Below, in pieces: positions 5,890-7,528 of a stretch of DNA of 7,528 nucleotides; position 1 is the stretch's first letter; each line of letters begins with the position of its first letter. The translations under genes and the position numbers were made by a program. The stretch is from Halieaceae bacterium. GTDB taxonomy: Bacteria; Pseudomonadota; Gammaproteobacteria; Pseudomonadales; Halieaceae. The notes beneath the pieces were generated by a model, which saw only the letters and a list, made by a program, of their open reading frames with translations, made no database searches and had not been told where the DNA came from. The stretch spans positions 1 through 7,528 of the forward strand of contig DPGN01000039.1 in NCBI GenBank assembly GCA_003523185.1. Reading direction: 5' to 3'.

Positions 5890-6655
5890 TAACGAGACGT
5901 TGTCTCGCGTACTCACGGTCGCGCTTGGACTCTGTATTGTCTGCTCGGTCGTCGTTTCCACAGCGGCCGTTGCCCTGAAACCGGAACAGGAAGCGAACAA
6001 GGCGCGAGATCTAAAGCGCAATATTCTAATGGCAGGTGGTTTGTACGACCCCGAGCGATCGGTAGAAGAGCAGTTTGAAACAATCGAGGCTCGCGTAGTT
6101 GATCTGGATACCGGCTTGTTTGTCGACGATGTTGATCCAGCAACCTTTGATCAACGCAAGTCATCGAAAGATCCTTCACAGTCCCGTGCCTTAACTGGCG
6201 ATGAGGACCCTGCGAAGATTATTCGTCGTGAGAATCGAGCCGTGGTTTACCTCGTGAACGACGGTAATGGTGGTCTTGATCGCATCATTTTACCGATTCA
6301 CGGTTACGGTCTGTGGTCGACCTTATACGGCTTTGTTGCGCTTGAGTCTGACGCCAACACGATCGTTGGTCTTGGGTTCTACGAGCACGGAGAGACGCCG
6401 GGGCTCGGTGGCGAGGTCGATAATCCGAGCTGGAAATCAAAATGGTCCGGCAAGCTTGCTTACAAAGACGGTGACGTCGCTATTACCGTGCTTAAAGGGA
6501 CGGTAAACCCTGCGTCTGCAGACGCGCAATGGCAGGTCGATGGTTTGTCCGGCGCAACGTTGACGACCAAGGGCGTCAGCAATCTAGTTCAATACTGGCT
6601 CGGGGAGGACGGTTTTGCGCCGCTCCTCGGCAACCTGCGTGGAGGTAATGTGTAA
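5879..6655 (+). CDS. nqrC: Na+-translocating NADH:quinone oxidoreductase subunit C
   Basis: NqrC is an FMN-binding subunit anchored by one N-terminal helix, with its flavin domain on the periplasmic side. It passes electrons to the FMN of NqrB. The product is 258 residues, the normal length. One hydrophobic segment spans about 11-33 (VLTVALGLCIVCSVVVSTAA at 11-30). The FMN-binding domain shows HGYGLWS at 141-147 and GETPGLGGEV at 171-180. The covalent FMN site is DGLSGATLTT at 221-230, with T227 as the acceptor. The start is GTG, overlapping the nqrB end by 11 nt, with AGGAG 8 nt upstream. The stop overlaps the nqrD start in TAATG, and the GGAGG of nqrD is in the last codons (Arg-Gly-Gly). 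The product depends on an ApbE-type flavin transferase encoded elsewhere. Confidence 0.97.
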   Translation: MSANNETLSRVLTVALGLCIVCSVVVSTAAVALKPEQEANKARDLKRNILMAGGLYDPERSVEEQFETIEARVVDLDTGLFVDDVDPATFDQRKSSKDPSQSRALTGDEDPAKIIRRENRAVVYLVNDGNGGLDRIILPIHGYGLWSTLYGFVALESDANTIVGLGFYEHGETPGLGGEVDNPSWKSKWSGKLAYKDGDVAITVLKGTVNPASADAQWQVDGLSGATLTTKGVSNLVQYWLGEDGFAPLLGNLRGGNV

Positions 6656-7314
6656 TGAGTGTTCGCGAGACCTTATTTTCTCCTGTTATTCAGAACAACC
6701 CGATTGCACTGCAGATTCTTGGCATTTGCTCTGCCTTGGCGGTGACCTCATCGCTTCAGGTAAGCCTCGTCATGTCGGTCGCTCTGACGGCTGTGACAGC
6801 ATTCTCATCGTTCTTTATTTCCTGTATTCGGAGCTACATTCCATCGAGCATTCGTATCATCGTCCAGATGACCATTATTGCTTCGCTGGTTATCGTGGTT
6901 GACCAAATCCTCAAGGCTGTTGCCTACGACATCTCCAAGCAACTGAGTGTATTCGTGGGGTTGATCATTACAAATTGCATTGTGATGGGTCGTGCCGAGG
7001 CGTTTGCGATGAAGAATCCGCCAGTACCAAGCTTCCTAGATGGTTTGGGCAACGGGCTGGGTTATTCGTTTGTTCTTATTGTTGTCGGCATTGTTCGTGA
7101 ACTGTTCGGTGCTGGCTCCTTGATGGGTATCGAGATCCTTCCTGTCGTCACAGAAGGCGGTTGGTATAACCCCAACGGCCTGTTGTTACTTCCACCGAGT
7201 GCGTTCTTCCTAATTGGCTTCCTCATCTGGGCAATTCGAGCAGTGCAAACAGAGCAAGTCGAAGAGCCTGAGTTCAAGATTGCCAAGCACACAGCTGCAG
7301 AGGAGGGCGCGTAA
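6655..7314 (+). CDS. nqrD: Na+-translocating NADH:quinone oxidoreductase subunit D
   Basis: NqrD is an integral membrane subunit that, with its partner NqrE, forms an inverted-repeat pair holding an intramembrane iron centre. This centre carries electrons across the membrane to the FMN of NqrC. The product is 219 residues (about 210 in V. cholerae); the extra length is mainly a charged C-terminal tail (about 198-219). About six hydrophobic segments are visible between residues 17 and 197. The iron ligands expected from this subunit are C25 (LGICSALAVT) and C108 (TNCIVMGRAEA), both present. The start ATG shares one base with the nqrC stop. GGAGG at 6641-6645 lies 9 nt upstream. An ATG at 6648 is closer to that site but out of frame, and I discounted it. 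Confidence 0.97.
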   Translation: MSVRETLFSPVIQNNPIALQILGICSALAVTSSLQVSLVMSVALTAVTAFSSFFISCIRSYIPSSIRIIVQMTIIASLVIVVDQILKAVAYDISKQLSVFVGLIITNCIVMGRAEAFAMKNPPVPSFLDGLGNGLGYSFVLIVVGIVRELFGAGSLMGIEILPVVTEGGWYNPNGLLLLPPSAFFLIGFLIWAIRAVQTEQVEEPEFKIAKHTAAEEGA

Positions 7315-7528
7315 TGGAACACTATTTGAGCCTCTTTGTGCGGGCGGTCTTCATTGAGAACATGGCCCTGGCCTGGTTCTTGGGAATGTGTACGTTCCTC
7401 GCGGTTTCGAAGAAAATCTCCGCCGCATTTGGCTTGGGTATCGCTGTGGTGGTGGTGCTCACCATCACCGTCCCGGTAAATAACCTGATTTATCAAAATC
7501 TATTGGCGGACGGCGCGTTGGCGTGGGC
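7314..7528 (+). CDS. nqrE: Na+-translocating NADH:quinone oxidoreductase subunit E, N-terminal part (cut by the right edge)
   Basis: NqrE is the membrane partner of NqrD around the shared iron centre. The frame is open from ATG 7314 to the edge and gives 71 whole codons out of about 200. The start MEHYLSLFVRAVFIENMAL is the typical family N-terminus. C26 in GMCTFLAVSKK is the expected iron ligand, and the second expected cysteine lies outside. Hydrophobic segments cover about 5-30 and 38-60. The ATG shares one base with the nqrD stop (TAATG), and AGGAGG at 7301-7306 is 7 nt upstream. nqrF, the NADH-oxidising FAD/2Fe-2S subunit, is expected next, beyond the window. Confidence 0.95.
   Translation, partial: MEHYLSLFVRAVFIENMALAWFLGMCTFLAVSKKISAAFGLGIAVVVVLTITVPVNNLIYQNLLADGALAW

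Noticed and set aside
7062..7496. Minus-strand 144-residue open frame across nqrD and nqrE
   Set aside because: It overlaps two clearly conserved genes, and its histidine-rich segment is just the reverse of valine/isoleucine codons in a membrane helix.
1..7528. Mobile elements, CRISPR arrays, tRNA or rRNA genes, defence genes
   Set aside because: I saw no long direct repeats, transposase or integrase motifs, tRNA-like cloverleaf or rRNA segments. Almost all sequence is taken up by conserved housekeeping genes.

Overview
The window is a stretch of chromosome from a gammaproteobacterium, most likely marine or salt-adapted. The evidence is a Na+-translocating NADH:quinone oxidoreductase (Na+-NQR) operon, a gammaproteobacterial-type Mfd, and a long-form GAPDH of the kind I know from Pseudomonas, Shewanella and relatives. 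The gene order mfd / gap / nqrABCDEF also occurs, as I recall, in Pseudomonas aeruginosa (with an extra gene between gap and nqrA). A Halieaceae/Cellvibrionales-like source is possible, but I cannot fix it below class. I see no mobile elements, tRNAs, rRNAs, CRISPR arrays or phage genes.

Layout. Positions 1-1481 (minus strand) hold the N-terminal 493 codons of mfd, the transcription-repair coupling factor, which runs off the left edge. A 148-bp divergent promoter region (1482-1629) separates it from gap (1630-3111, plus strand). Gap is a 493-residue GAPDH with an N-terminal extension of about 130 residues and a coenzyme pocket that looks suited to NADP(H). A 228-bp non-coding stretch (3112-3339) then holds a likely promoter and a roughly 180-nt nqrA leader. 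The leader can be drawn as a three-way junction, and a strong competing hairpin overlaps the junction's closing strand. From 3340 to the right edge run nqrA, nqrB, nqrC, nqrD and the first 71 codons of nqrE, all on the plus strand, spaced by 3 nt or overlapping by 1-11 nt.

How the genes work together. NqrA-E plus NqrF (presumably just beyond the right edge) form the respiratory Na+ pump, which passes electrons from NADH to quinone and exports Na+. The covalent-FMN threonines of NqrB and NqrC and the iron-ligand cysteines of NqrD and NqrE are all present. GAPDH links triose phosphates to the pyridine nucleotide pool. Mfd is a housekeeping DNA-repair factor that is transcribed divergently and has no evident functional link.

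The proteins are well-known families. The least explained part of the window is the nqrA leader RNA, which is the best candidate for something undescribed. All structures were folded by eye, so they are hypotheses.
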